Made by a program: the position numbers and the translations under genes. This document shows positions 54,256-63,022 of a stretch of 64,000 nt of DNA, piece after piece (the stretch's first letter is position 1; the number at the start of each line of letters is the position of its first letter). Location: contig CANSSP010000018.1 in the NCBI GenBank assembly GCA_947649645.1, positions 1-64,000 on the forward strand. The letters run 5' to 3'. Below the pieces are notes generated by a model. That model was not told where the DNA came from, made no database searches, and was given only the letters and a program-made list of their open reading frames with translations. Source of the DNA: an uncultured Roseburia sp. (GTDB taxonomy: Bacteria > Bacillota > Clostridia > Lachnospirales > Lachnospiraceae).

Positions 54256-54630
54256 TCATATAAGTACTATACCATGCTCATCCGCAGGCTTTGGGATGAT
54301 AACCATTAAATCAATCATCGTATTAACAATTCCAAACCCGGACCAGCAAAGGAGCAGATATAACAATCCTACCTTCCACTGTCTGGCGTAAAAGCGGTGA
54401 CCGCCCATCCATCCGGTAAAGACAGCGAGGAGAATGTATTTCTTTTTTTCCAGTGGAACAGCCTCCCGCGTGTCTCTCCGCTCGAAAAAGCTGGAAACGG
54501 CGTGGGACAATCTGCCCTCTTTTATCTTGATGCCCTGTTCTTTTTTAAGCTCTTTTAACTCTTCCTCGAGCAGCGCCATCTTGACAAGATCCAGTTTTTC
54601 ATCCTTTTTTTCTTTCCTCACGTCTCTCAT
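54256..54630 (-). CDS. TM2 domain membrane protein
   Basis: 124 residues. A charged N-terminal coiled coil (LLEEELKELKKEQGIKIK) is followed by a TM2 domain: two spans with the short loop KYILLAVFTGWMGGHRFYARQWKVG and a second span LLYLLLCWSGFGIVN, then a DLMVII end. The TM2 family has no assigned function. Its start overlaps the stop of the GPH symporter (ATGA), so they are coupled, though no functional link is known. Confidence 0.88.
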   Translation of the reverse strand: MRDVRKEKKDEKLDLVKMALLEEELKELKKEQGIKIKEGRLSHAVSSFFERRDTREAVPLEKKKYILLAVFTGWMGGHRFYARQWKVGLLYLLLCWSGFGIVNTMIDLMVIIPKPADEHGIVLI

Positions 54631-56141
54631 TTCCCTTTAGCAGCTTTCAGCTTGATTGCCGTAACTTCACGCTGGATCTCCGCCATCTTCGCTTTTGTGA
54701 GCGGATAGAACTTCAACGCGACCAGATTGGCGAGAAGACCAAGGATAATCAGACCATTTGCCAGGAATGCAACGCCGATTCGCAGCTCCATTGTGACCGG
54801 GTCGCCCTGTACCGGATTGTGATCGGTAAAACCGACCGATGCAAACACAATTCCGGCGATCATCGGTGCGAACGACGATACCATTTTATCTACGAAAGAG
54901 AACAGCGTTCCCATAAGTCCGGGGACATATTTTCCGGTACGATATACCTCATAGTCCGCACAGTCCGCCGTCATCGGGATGACAAGGCTGCCCGAAATCG
55001 CCATAAAACCGGTCTGCGTCAGCGTTAACACCAGATGCAGAATCAGGAAATATCCCCAGCGCAGAGCGCCTGTCGAAGGATCCGACGTCATGGAACTGGG
55101 ATCACCCACCAGCCAGAGAACAATCAGCAGCGCATTCACAACAATACCGCCGATGGAACCAAATACCATGGCTTCTTTCTGCCCCATCTTCGGAGCCAGA
55201 ATGGAAACGGCCAGAAAACCGATAATCATGGACGGAATCGTAACCAGCGCGGTTACACTTCCCTGCAGCAGGGTAGAACCTGCGATACACGCAAACATCG
55301 CAACTGTCACGGCACTCGTTCTCGCCGATGAAGCGAGCTTATCTGTCGAAGCAGAGATAACCAGCATCTGAATAGCCCGGTTCCCCTTTAAGGTCTCCCA
55401 GTAATCCCGCAGACCAATTCTGATCGGTTCGCCGGTGCCGAAAAATTCGGTGCGGTCTTTCGGTGAGATTGCGATCACTGCAAGCGTGGTAAAAATGCCG
55501 GATACGACCGCAACTCCCATCCACATAATGTGGAAAAACTGTGTGCTCGTGTACCCGCCGACATCCTGAAGGCTATTGGCGATATTTGCGGAAATAATAC
55601 CGACAAAAGCAAACAGGAATGTGTTGTATACACTGTCAAATGCCGCAAACAGCGGACGCTGCTTCGGGTCATTTGTCAGAACACTCTGCGCACTCTTTGT
55701 GACGACACACTGTGCCGTATATCCCAGATAGTAGATACAGGATATCAATATAAAAAAGATAAAGCGGAACCCTTCCGGAAGCAGATGCGTCACATGAAAT
55801 AACACAAAACTGGTTACCAGAAGCGTAATGTTACCAATCACCATAAACGGACGGTTCTTACCAAATCTTCCATTCATCTTGTCAACCATAAAACCGACGA
55901 ACGGGTCTGTCACACCATCCCACATACGCATTATCATTGAAAAACTGGATGCCACAACCATACCGATGCCGACCCAGCCCATCAGATAATAACTGACGTA
56001 CCCCATCAGGAACAGATACAGGTTGGTCGCCGTATTGTTGAGTGCAAAACAGCCGATACGCCAGAGCGGAACACGATGAATACCATTATGTTCATAATCT
56101 TTGTCATAAAACTTATCGGGTAGTGTTCGAACTTGTGCCAT
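54627..56141 (-). CDS. GPH family sugar:cation symporter
   Basis: 504 residues with about 12 spans. The glycoside-pentoside-hexuronide signature is visible at the loop between spans 2 and 3: MIMRMWDGVTDPFVGFMVDKMNGRFGKNRPFM, and in CIYYLGYTAQCVVTKSAQSVLT later. Members take up oligosaccharides, glycosides or glucuronides with H+ or Na+. The sugar is unknown; no glycosidase is adjacent. A near-consensus promoter lies about 250 bases upstream. The gene following is TM2. Confidence 0.92.
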   Translation of the reverse strand: MAQVRTLPDKFYDKDYEHNGIHRVPLWRIGCFALNNTATNLYLFLMGYVSYYLMGWVGIGMVVASSFSMIMRMWDGVTDPFVGFMVDKMNGRFGKNRPFMVIGNITLLVTSFVLFHVTHLLPEGFRFIFFILISCIYYLGYTAQCVVTKSAQSVLTNDPKQRPLFAAFDSVYNTFLFAFVGIISANIANSLQDVGGYTSTQFFHIMWMGVAVVSGIFTTLAVIAISPKDRTEFFGTGEPIRIGLRDYWETLKGNRAIQMLVISASTDKLASSARTSAVTVAMFACIAGSTLLQGSVTALVTIPSMIIGFLAVSILAPKMGQKEAMVFGSIGGIVVNALLIVLWLVGDPSSMTSDPSTGALRWGYFLILHLVLTLTQTGFMAISGSLVIPMTADCADYEVYRTGKYVPGLMGTLFSFVDKMVSSFAPMIAGIVFASVGFTDHNPVQGDPVTMELRIGVAFLANGLIILGLLANLVALKFYPLTKAKMAEIQREVTAIKLKAAKGK

Positions 56142-56394
56142 TACTTAAATCTCCTTTCAAGTCAAGGTACATTTTTGTACGTTAAATCCCGAACAGCAGG
56201 ATTCCTTCATAAAACAACGCCCTTTGCCCACTGGAACCGTGAAATTATTGTTCATTCCCCATTCCTGTCTGCTGAAATGAAGTTGTGCGGGTTTCCCCTC
56301 CTCATGGAAACCATCCGTCCGCAAAATTTCTCTCCGCAAAGTGCTCCGGCCTGTTTTATGCATTGGAGCATATTCCCCAATTGATTATATTTCC

Positions 56395-56423
56395 ATTATA
56401 ACATCAATGTATATATCAGTCAA
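56395..56423 (-). promoter_or_regulatory. Promoter of the GPH symporter gene
   Basis: TTGACT, 17-base spacer, TATAAT on the minus strand. The leader runs about 245 bases to the ATG; no riboswitch or clear operator was recognised in it. This covers the gap 56142-56589. Confidence 0.65.
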
Positions 56424-56589
56424 TCTTTAATCTCTTTCCCTTTTATGCATTATGCAGATTGCACAAACCTGTTTTACTTTCCTCGTATTCCCCGCAGTCC
56501 GGGCACATGACCTGACACCCGGACGGTTCCAGACGCATATGATAAAAAATATCATCTACTGCATTCACCTGCACGAGGAGGTTTTTTCA

Positions 56590-58188
56590 ATGGCATCTTC
56601 CGAAACAACCCGCACATTCACTTTCTCCCTGCTCGTAACAGATACCGTCGGAACCTCCGCCGGCAAACCGGCGGGAACACAGGCGTTTTTTGTCTCTGAG
56701 GAAGAACTTATATCTACAGGAGGCACCGATGCTTTTCTGCGGGAGATCCTGACCGGAAACCGGATCATGGAACCACTCGTCCTCCGTGCATCTGTCGGGG
56801 AAAAAATCTGTGTCCGCCTTATCACACCGCGCCCTGCGCAGACAGACAAAACCAGTCCGGTCATCGACAGCCCGCTCTCATTTACAGACGAAAACGGCAG
56901 CATGCTCACCCCGGATCCGGTTTCCGGAAGCGACGGCGATAAAATGCACATCTGGTATTTTCCGGCCAGAAAACAACCTGGCATTCTCTTTTTCCGGAAC
57001 TGCCTTCCCTCTCTCACGGGAAATCAGGACGCCTTTGGCGTCCTGCTGATCGAAGAAGAGCAGTCCTCCTTCCATGCCGTCCGTACCGGCGCCCGTCTGC
57101 GCAGCGGAACAAAGGCCGTCATCCAGAGAGCCGGAAAAAGTGCATTCCGTGAATATGTCCTGTTTATACACCCTATTGCACACCCTGGTACTTTATGCAT
57201 CAATTACCAGGCAGAACCGATTGACGGACGACTGAAAAATCATTGCGACCCCTCCTATGCCTTCAGCTCCAGAGTCCATCACGACCCGGCAACACCGATT
57301 CTGGAAGCCTACCCCGAAGATACCGTTGTCATCCGGATATTTGACCTTACAAAAAATGAGCCTTCTTTCCGCCTTTTCGGAATGGACTGTCATACCGTTT
57401 CCCTGGCCGCACCGGGCTTTTTTGAAGTCCGCATCCCGAAAGCCGGCGCACCGGGCGACTATCTGTACACTTTAGGTACGACAGACAATGCCTGGGAAGG
57501 CCTGTGGGGCATTTTCCGCGTTCACCCAAAATTAAAAAAAAGGCTGCTGCCGCTTGATCCGGCAGACCGCCATACCTTTTCCCGTATGCCCGTCCCAAAA
57601 AAAGACGATGTTATCCGCAGGTATCAAATTATGGCAATCCGGAAAAGGCGCACGGATTCCTCCGGGCCGGAATGGCTCTTTGTCCCCGAAAAAGATAAAA
57701 ACCGTGTTATGCAGACCGGCTACCGTCCAAAACCGATGGTCCTGTCTGCAGATCCCGGAGACTGGATCGAAATCACACTCTGCAATCTGTCCGCAGATCC
57801 CGATGATATATCTTTAAACCTCCCTGCAAAAGAAAAATACCCGGCATATTCCAGACGTGTCTCTCTGCACCCGGAATATCTCTCCTGTGATCCTGTCTGC
57901 GCTTCGGGCATCAATGTCGGATACAATAAAACAGAGCAGACCGTTCCCCCGGGCGGCCATATCACTTATTTGTGGCATGCCGGAACACCGGGCATAACAT
58001 GCCGTCTGCTCCCCTTTGGCGATATCCGTCTTTGTAAGACAGAAACCCCCGGCGTTGTCATCCGTGTCAGACCGGAGACAAACGGCTTTCTCCGTCGTCT
58101 CCGCAGGTATATCTCCCGCGCAAAATCGCGCGCCGCAGACAGCCTTGCGCCTTATACACATTTTCTGAAACGCTGCCGGAAACAATAA
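56590..58188 (+). CDS. Multicopper-oxidase-like (cupredoxin-fold) protein with degenerate copper sites
   Basis: 532 residues from the ATG at 56590 (MASSETTRTFTFSLLV), with GAGGAGG upstream; an open frame to 56452 adds unlikely residues. The arrangement resembles the large MnxG/copper-oxidase branch: DPSYAFSSRVHHDPATPILEAYPEDTVVIR, then GDYLYTLGTTDNAWEGLWGIFRVHP. Where related enzymes have copper-binding His (about HSFxxHGxRWH), this one has PSFRLFGMDCH, and no C-terminal HCH triad is visible; the end reads YLWHAGTPGITCRLLP. No signal peptide is present. It is probably not an active four-copper oxidase. The function is unknown. Confidence 0.72.
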   Translation: MASSETTRTFTFSLLVTDTVGTSAGKPAGTQAFFVSEEELISTGGTDAFLREILTGNRIMEPLVLRASVGEKICVRLITPRPAQTDKTSPVIDSPLSFTDENGSMLTPDPVSGSDGDKMHIWYFPARKQPGILFFRNCLPSLTGNQDAFGVLLIEEEQSSFHAVRTGARLRSGTKAVIQRAGKSAFREYVLFIHPIAHPGTLCINYQAEPIDGRLKNHCDPSYAFSSRVHHDPATPILEAYPEDTVVIRIFDLTKNEPSFRLFGMDCHTVSLAAPGFFEVRIPKAGAPGDYLYTLGTTDNAWEGLWGIFRVHPKLKKRLLPLDPADRHTFSRMPVPKKDDVIRRYQIMAIRKRRTDSSGPEWLFVPEKDKNRVMQTGYRPKPMVLSADPGDWIEITLCNLSADPDDISLNLPAKEKYPAYSRRVSLHPEYLSCDPVCASGINVGYNKTEQTVPPGGHITYLWHAGTPGITCRLLPFGDIRLCKTETPGVVIRVRPETNGFLRRLRRYISRAKSRAADSLAPYTHFLKRCRKQ

Positions 58189-58205
58189 TTTTTAAAACGC
58201 AGCAA

Positions 58206-58235
58206 AGCCGCAGAAACCCTTTTGTCTCTGCGGCT
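58206..58235. terminator. Terminator-like hairpin between convergent genes
   Basis: AGCCGCAGA pairs with TCTGCGGCT around a 12-base loop. T-tracts are short on both strands. Confidence 0.5.
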
Positions 58236-58298
58236 CTTTCACAGACTCCTGCACCGCCCTTTCATTTCCCGTCTGCGTCTGCAGCAACAGATGATTTT

Positions 58299-59429
58299 TC
58301 ATATTTCCCGTGAAATGAAAAAACGATCCAGCCGTGCTCCCAGACGGCTGGCAATTTCGTTCGCAATGGTGCCCGACCACGCCGCGTACTGCTCCATTGT
58401 AACCACTGTTTCTCCCTGTCTGCCGATGAGCACCGCTTCGTCTCCCGCCTGCGCCTCCGGAATATCCGTCACATCCACAAGCATCTGATCCATGCAGATA
58501 CGCCCCACGACAGGCGCTGCCTTTTTGCAGACCACAACATACCCCTTCCCTCCCAGGTTTCTCGGTATTCCGTCCGCATACCCCGCCGAAAGCACGGCAA
58601 GCCTTGTATCCCTGCGCGCTACAAACGCAAGACCATATCCGGCCCCCTCCCCCTGGTTCACCAGACGGACACACTGGATTCGTGCTTTTAAGGAAAGCAC
58701 GGGATAAAGATCGGCCGGAATCTTTGTCCGGTCATCCCCTCCGCTTAAAATCCCGTAAAGCGCAATGCCGGGTCTCACATAATCAAATGTGCAATCCGGA
58801 TAATTGAGAATCCCATAGCTCCCCTGCAGATGGCTTGAAAATCCCTTTATTCCGGCTTTCTCAAGCCGGCCTGCCAGCGCCTTAAACCGCGCAATCTGCA
58901 TTCTCGTAAAACGCTCCGGCTCTTCTCCTCTCTCGTCTGCGGCACACAGGTGCGAATAGATTCCTGTCACCTTAAGTCCTGGCATCCGCCATATTTTTAA
59001 GACCTCATCCCCGGCGTCCCAGCCAATCCCCAGCCGGTGCATTCCGGTATCAATCCCGATCTGCACCAGAAATTTCTTCCCACACTTGTGCAGCACATCG
59101 GCATAGCCTTTATCCACAACCGTCTGCGTCAGCCGGTATTTTTCCAGAAGATTCAGATTTTCGGGGTGCGTATAGCCCAGCACCAGGATCTGCCCTTCAA
59201 TTCCCGCTTCACGCAGTGTCATTCCTTCCTGCGCAGACGCAACACAGAAATCAGAAATCCCCATTCTGTTTAATTCCGCCGCAATCAGAACGGCTCCGTG
59301 GCCATATGCGTCCGCCTTCACCGCCGGCATCAGTCTGCATTTTTCCGGCAGAATACGTCGAAAAAAGTATACATTCTTTTTCAGGCTTTCCGCATCCAGC
59401 TCAATCCACGCTCTCCCTTTTCTGTACAT
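58299..59429 (-). CDS. Alanine/serine racemase, VanT C-terminal-type, separate gene
   Basis: 376 residues. PLP Lys38 is in AVKADAYGHG; the other catalytic Tyr is in GEGAGYGLAF. The start MYRKGRAWIELDAESLKKNV matches the beginning of the racemase half of VanT proteins, and the C-terminal SRLGARL places Ala at the position of Tyr354 of the Geobacillus alanine racemase, as expected for a serine-tolerant pocket (alignment made by eye). A GGAGG lies 8 bases upstream of the ATG, inside the acyltransferase gene, so it is translated independently. Its neighbours (VanT N-half, VanXY, VanG-type ligase) suggest it makes D-Ser, though it may supply D-Ala. Confidence 0.85.
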   Translation of the reverse strand: MYRKGRAWIELDAESLKKNVYFFRRILPEKCRLMPAVKADAYGHGAVLIAAELNRMGISDFCVASAQEGMTLREAGIEGQILVLGYTHPENLNLLEKYRLTQTVVDKGYADVLHKCGKKFLVQIGIDTGMHRLGIGWDAGDEVLKIWRMPGLKVTGIYSHLCAADERGEEPERFTRMQIARFKALAGRLEKAGIKGFSSHLQGSYGILNYPDCTFDYVRPGIALYGILSGGDDRTKIPADLYPVLSLKARIQCVRLVNQGEGAGYGLAFVARRDTRLAVLSAGYADGIPRNLGGKGYVVVCKKAAPVVGRICMDQMLVDVTDIPEAQAGDEAVLIGRQGETVVTMEQYAAWSGTIANEIASRLGARLDRFFISREI

Positions 59430-60519
59430 AACCGTTCCCTCCTCTCCGCCACAATTTTGCGGTCCGCTCCTTAATCAGCGTACAGATGACCCCGGCCGCA
59501 GACGACATAACACAAACTTCCAGATACAAAATCAGACTCTGATCCACCATAACGCTCTCCCATCTGAGTGCCCCCGCCGCTCCGCGCACCAGTACGATAA
59601 AAAGCGGATGTAAAAGCCAGACCCACACTGCCGTCTTTCGCAGAAAAACAGGCGAAAATATGTGGCGGAAAAACACAGGCATCTCCTCTGTGCACAGCTT
59701 ACGGCGCAGCGCCGTCTCCTTTCCGCGCAGTCTTAAAAGAAGCAGAAAACCAAAAAACAGAACCGGAAACAGGCTTATGTACATACTGTTATGCCTCTGC
59801 CAGCCCATGAACCTCGTAAATCCTCCCTCTGCCAGCAGCACGCAGAACGAAATTCCACATCCCCAGAAAAGTGTGCGTCTTTTTATGCCGCACGCGAATC
59901 CGTTTGCCAGCATCGCCCCTGTACACAAAAAGACAGGGGCGAAAAAAAGGCCGTTTCTCGTATAACTGCCCACCTCAAAAAGTCCGGCGTAAAACGCGCG
60001 CAGCGGAGGCGCCTGTACCGCAAGCCCGTACCAGCTGTCCCCGAACACGCCGGTCAGATACAAAAATAATGTCACCGCAAAAGCTCCCGCAGGCCGCAGG
60101 AACGATAGCAGAAACGCCGTGATCAGGCAACCCGACATGACGGCCGGCAGATACCAGAGATGATAAAATGTCCCGTCGAGCACCAGGGCACGCAGCGCCT
60201 CCCAGAGCGTCTCCGGAAGATTTCCCGCATACCAGGCCAGCGGCAGATACAAAACCGTGACCGCCAGATACAACAGCCCCACTCTGCCGGCAAACCGCCA
60301 CACTTTTTTGAAATATACCTTCCTCTCAAAATCGGAAAGCACAAAGTATCCCGTCACCATCAGATAAAAAGGAACACCAATTCTTCCGATCACGTACGTC
60401 AGATAAAAATCCAGTGTTTCACTGATACAGGAAAACGGCCCGATATGAATCGCCACAACCAGAAACGCCGCAGCCAGTCTGAAATCATCCAGTATCGCAT
60501 ACTCTTCCGTTTTCTTCAT
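59401..60519 (-). CDS. Acyltransferase-3-type membrane protein, VanT N-terminal-type, separate gene
   Basis: 372 residues with about ten spans. The start DDFRLAAAFLVVAIHIGPFSC with IGRIGVPFYLMVTGYFVL matches the membrane half of VanT serine racemases, where this domain is thought to bring L-Ser across or near the membrane; it also belongs to the acyltransferase-3 family. It stops 29 bases into the racemase gene in another frame, so a VanT of normal total size is encoded as two overlapping genes. Its ATG overlaps the carboxypeptidase stop (ATGA). Confidence 0.85.
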   Translation of the reverse strand: MKKTEEYAILDDFRLAAAFLVVAIHIGPFSCISETLDFYLTYVIGRIGVPFYLMVTGYFVLSDFERKVYFKKVWRFAGRVGLLYLAVTVLYLPLAWYAGNLPETLWEALRALVLDGTFYHLWYLPAVMSGCLITAFLLSFLRPAGAFAVTLFLYLTGVFGDSWYGLAVQAPPLRAFYAGLFEVGSYTRNGLFFAPVFLCTGAMLANGFACGIKRRTLFWGCGISFCVLLAEGGFTRFMGWQRHNSMYISLFPVLFFGFLLLLRLRGKETALRRKLCTEEMPVFFRHIFSPVFLRKTAVWVWLLHPLFIVLVRGAAGALRWESVMVDQSLILYLEVCVMSSAAGVICTLIKERTAKLWRRGGNGYVQKRESVD

Positions 60520-61310
60520 CGCTCCCCTGCCTCCACCGTGACAATCACACCGTCTATATTATCTCCCGAGATCGAAACAGTTCCGTTTCCGGGCACGGCA
60601 ATGTATACATTTTCTCCCCTGTCTGAAACCCTCAGATAGCCGATTGCCGCCGTTTTTCCTCCCGCACAGTATAAAAAAGGATTGTCCGACAGCTCATACT
60701 GCCTGATCCATCGCACATATTCCTCCAGCACCATTCCCCTCTCCGCCATAATCTGCGCGTGAGGCGTGCCGACATACCGAAAATGCCATGGCTCCGCGCC
60801 GATCCCCGTCTGCTCTTCTCTTCCCGCCGGATAACGCTCCACAAATCCATACTCCGGCGCCAGCCTGCGGAACACCCCGAACATCCCGTCACGTGGAAAT
60901 TCCGGACAGATAAAATCAATCTCTTTCTGTTCTTTTCCAAGATCCATCGCCAGCCCCGTCTCATGTTCACTGCAGCCGGGATATGCAACGTAAGTCTCCG
61001 TAAACACCTGCCCGTTCTCAGCAAGCGAACGCGCAAAAATCCCTGCCTGCTCTTCTCTGCTCCGGTATCCGCTGACACAGACAATCCTTTCTCTGTTTTT
61101 CTCCTCCTGCCAGGCCGCACGCTCACTCGCCGCAATCAGCGCAGTGAGCGCCTGCGCCGCCACAGTCTGCATCCGCATCTTAAGTCGGCTGTCCCGGACA
61201 GCCGAAAGCTCCGGCTCCCGCTCTTCCCGAAGCCGGTGCTTTGCGTTTACCAGGATCAGGCTGCCGCAAAATACGGATTCCCGCGCTATTTTTCTCTGAC
61301 ATATCTTCAT
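60516..61310 (-). CDS. VanXY/VanY-like D,D-carboxypeptidase
   Basis: 264 residues from ATG 61310; a GTG at 61328 adding six residues is also possible. The M15 metallopeptidase core is complete: SGYRS (80-84), SEHETGLAMD with His116 and Asp123 as zinc ligands, and EPWH with catalytic Glu173 and ligand His176. VanXY removes the terminal D-Ala from dipeptide or pentapeptide precursors, sparing D-Ser ends. A C-terminal extension of ~55 residues with beta-strands is unusual. No signal peptide is visible, as in VanXY. Placed between ligase and VanT, as in vanG and vanC operons. Confidence 0.87.
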   Translation of the reverse strand: MKICQRKIARESVFCGSLILVNAKHRLREEREPELSAVRDSRLKMRMQTVAAQALTALIAASERAAWQEEKNRERIVCVSGYRSREEQAGIFARSLAENGQVFTETYVAYPGCSEHETGLAMDLGKEQKEIDFICPEFPRDGMFGVFRRLAPEYGFVERYPAGREEQTGIGAEPWHFRYVGTPHAQIMAERGMVLEEYVRWIRQYELSDNPFLYCAGGKTAAIGYLRVSDRGENVYIAVPGNGTVSISGDNIDGVIVTVEAGER

Positions 61311-61341
61311 TTTCAATCTTTCCTCCACCTCCCCTCCGTTA

Positions 61342-62418
61342 TCACACCGTCAGCCTGTCGATCATTTCCGAAAAGCCGATCCCGGCCGCACGCATCATAC
61401 CCGGAAAACGACTGTGCTCTGTAAATCCGGGTATTGTGTTTACTTCGTTAAAATAAATCTGTCCCTGTGGCGTCAGAAACAAATCCACCCGCGCGAATCC
61501 ACTCAGCCCGAGCGCACGGTAGATCGCCTTCGCCGTCCGCTTTATACGCCCCGCTGTCTCTTTATCGACGCGTGCCGGCACATGAATCCTGGACGTCTTA
61601 AGGTGATACTTTTCCTCATAGTCAAAAAAACCTTCTGACAGCTCGATCTCGTCCACTTCCCCTGTCACGAGCTTCCCCTTTTCCTCGAGAATCGCACATC
61701 CCACTTCAAAACCAGGTATCATCTCCTCCGCCGTCACCAGATCATCGTATTCCAGCGCCCTCTGCACCGCCGCTTCCAGTGCCGAAGGCTCCATCACTTT
61801 TGTTATGCCAAAGGATGAACCCGCCCTGAGCGGCTTGATAAACAGTGGATATCCCAGCTCCCTCGCCCGCGCCATACCTGCCGTCCGCTCTTCTTTAGAA
61901 AAAACGACAGAGGACGGAACGCGCACGCCGGCAGAAGCGGCTACACGGTGCGCCAGCTCCTTGTCCATACAAAGGGCAGACGCCAGCGTCTTACAGCCGA
62001 TCACCGGAATCCCTGCCAGCTCCAGCGCACCCTGCACCGTACCGTCCTCCCCGTTTCTCCCGTGCAGGATCGGAAGCGCCGCGTCTACCGGTAAAAGTTC
62101 CAGCGACACGCCTGTCTCTTTTTCCGGATCCGTTTTTTTCCGCCGCCACCCGTCCGTCCCCCGGCACACCAGAAAGCCATGCCGGTCCCGGTCCAGACAA
62201 AGCGTCAGCGGATAGCATTTATCCCCCGCTTCCCAGGTATCTTCCGGAATCCTCTCCGGCACGCCCTCATACAGATACCACCGTCCCTCCCTGCTGATAC
62301 CGACCATAACCGCTTCCCAATGCGTGCCGTTTCTATTTTTCAACACCGCATATGCAGACTGCAGCGACACCGCATACTCGCTGGAACAGCCGCCAAATAT
62401 AACCGCAATTTTTTTCAT
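61342..62418 (-). CDS. VanG-type D-alanine--D-serine ligase
   Basis: 358 residues from ATG 62418 (MKKIAVIFGGCSSEYAVSLQSA) with AGGAGG upstream. ATP-grasp enzyme making the C-terminal D-Ala-D-X dipeptide. The motifs LPILHGRNGEDGTVQGALELAGIPVIGC, FIKPLRAGSSFGIT, FEVGCAILEEKG, FFDYEEKYHLKTS and FNEVNTIPGF are clear. The segment EKYHLKTSRIHVPARVD closely resembles VanG (EKYTLKSSKIYMPARID as remembered), rather than the D-Ala-D-Ala Ddl or the VanA lactate form. Specificity for D-Ser is thus likely, not proven. It is followed by VanXY and the split VanT; no vanR/vanS is next to it. Confidence 0.88.
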   Translation of the reverse strand: MKKIAVIFGGCSSEYAVSLQSAYAVLKNRNGTHWEAVMVGISREGRWYLYEGVPERIPEDTWEAGDKCYPLTLCLDRDRHGFLVCRGTDGWRRKKTDPEKETGVSLELLPVDAALPILHGRNGEDGTVQGALELAGIPVIGCKTLASALCMDKELAHRVAASAGVRVPSSVVFSKEERTAGMARARELGYPLFIKPLRAGSSFGITKVMEPSALEAAVQRALEYDDLVTAEEMIPGFEVGCAILEEKGKLVTGEVDEIELSEGFFDYEEKYHLKTSRIHVPARVDKETAGRIKRTAKAIYRALGLSGFARVDLFLTPQGQIYFNEVNTIPGFTEHSRFPGMMRAAGIGFSEMIDRLTV

Positions 62419-62554
62419 TTCACACTTTCCTCCTGTTCCGGAACGCGTTTTACCGGTTCCCTGAGACAAGATTATCACGTGAACTCCACTCTGTTCTTAA
62501 CGGATACCTGCAGAATCATTAAGAAATTGCGAATATTTTTTGAAAAAAATCTGA

Positions 62555-62583
62555 TTGACAAAAGCACAACGGCCCGATATACT
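62555..62583 (+). promoter_or_regulatory. Promoter of the rib operon
   Basis: TTGACA, 17-base spacer, TATACT. It points into the FMN riboswitch. Confidence 0.78.
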
Positions 62584-62599
62584 GACTTTATAAATTGAA

Positions 62600-62711
62600 C
62601 AGAATCTTCGGGGCAGGGTGCGATTCCCTACCGGTGGTACAGCCCACGAGCCGCAAGGCATGATTCGGTGTGATTCCGAAGCCGACAGTATAGTCTGGAT
62701 GAGAGAAGATG
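62600..62711 (+). ncRNA. FMN riboswitch (RFN element)
   Basis: The conserved RFN core can be read: CTTCGGGGCAGGGTG, ATTCCCTACCGGTGG, AGCCCACGAGC, then GTGATTCCGAAGCCGACAGT and GGATGAGAGAAG, in the right order. FMN binding would reduce expression of the following ribD. It is about 20 bases from the promoter -10. Confidence 0.95.
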
Positions 62712-62752
62712 ACAACATGCAGAATATTTATATTCCGCATGAGAAGAGATGC

Positions 62753-62781
62753 TCCGGGTGTTTTTACATTCCGGATTTTTT
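62753..62781 (+). terminator. Riboswitch-linked terminator candidate
   Basis: TCCGG pairs with CCGGA across 13 bases and is followed by six T. Short stem; it could be the switching terminator of the FMN riboswitch. Confidence 0.5.
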
Positions 62782-62894
62782 ATGTGCATTATCCTGATTC
62801 ACGGCAGATTTTACCGACGAATGAATAACCATTACGTCCGCGAAACTGCCCGGATCACATCTTTGTGCACAGTTTCTTTTCATCTGCGCTGCCT

Positions 62895-62927
62895 TACCCC
62901 GGACGATCTCATCCGGGGTATTTTTAT
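62895..62927 (+). terminator. Second terminator in the ribD leader
   Basis: TACCCCGGA pairs with TCCGGGGTA, an 8-base loop and five T. It is stronger than the first hairpin. Whether it alternates with the aptamer cannot be told by eye. Confidence 0.6.
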
Positions 62928-63022
62928 TGCACACAGCGCGGTCTGCCGCCAAAGCAGCACACGTAACGTGCAGCGGGCAGGGATACCATCTTCCCTTACC
63001 GCTTTTTCGGGAGGTAACTGTT

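Noticed and set aside
56157-56363. Minus-strand 68-codon frame in the GPH symporter leader
   Set aside because: No ribosome site and no recognisable composition; treated as leader sequence.
59401-59429. Sequencing frameshift as the cause of split vanT
   Set aside because: Not excluded, but the racemase has a well-placed GGAGG and ATG, so a real two-gene arrangement is favoured; listed as a point to check.
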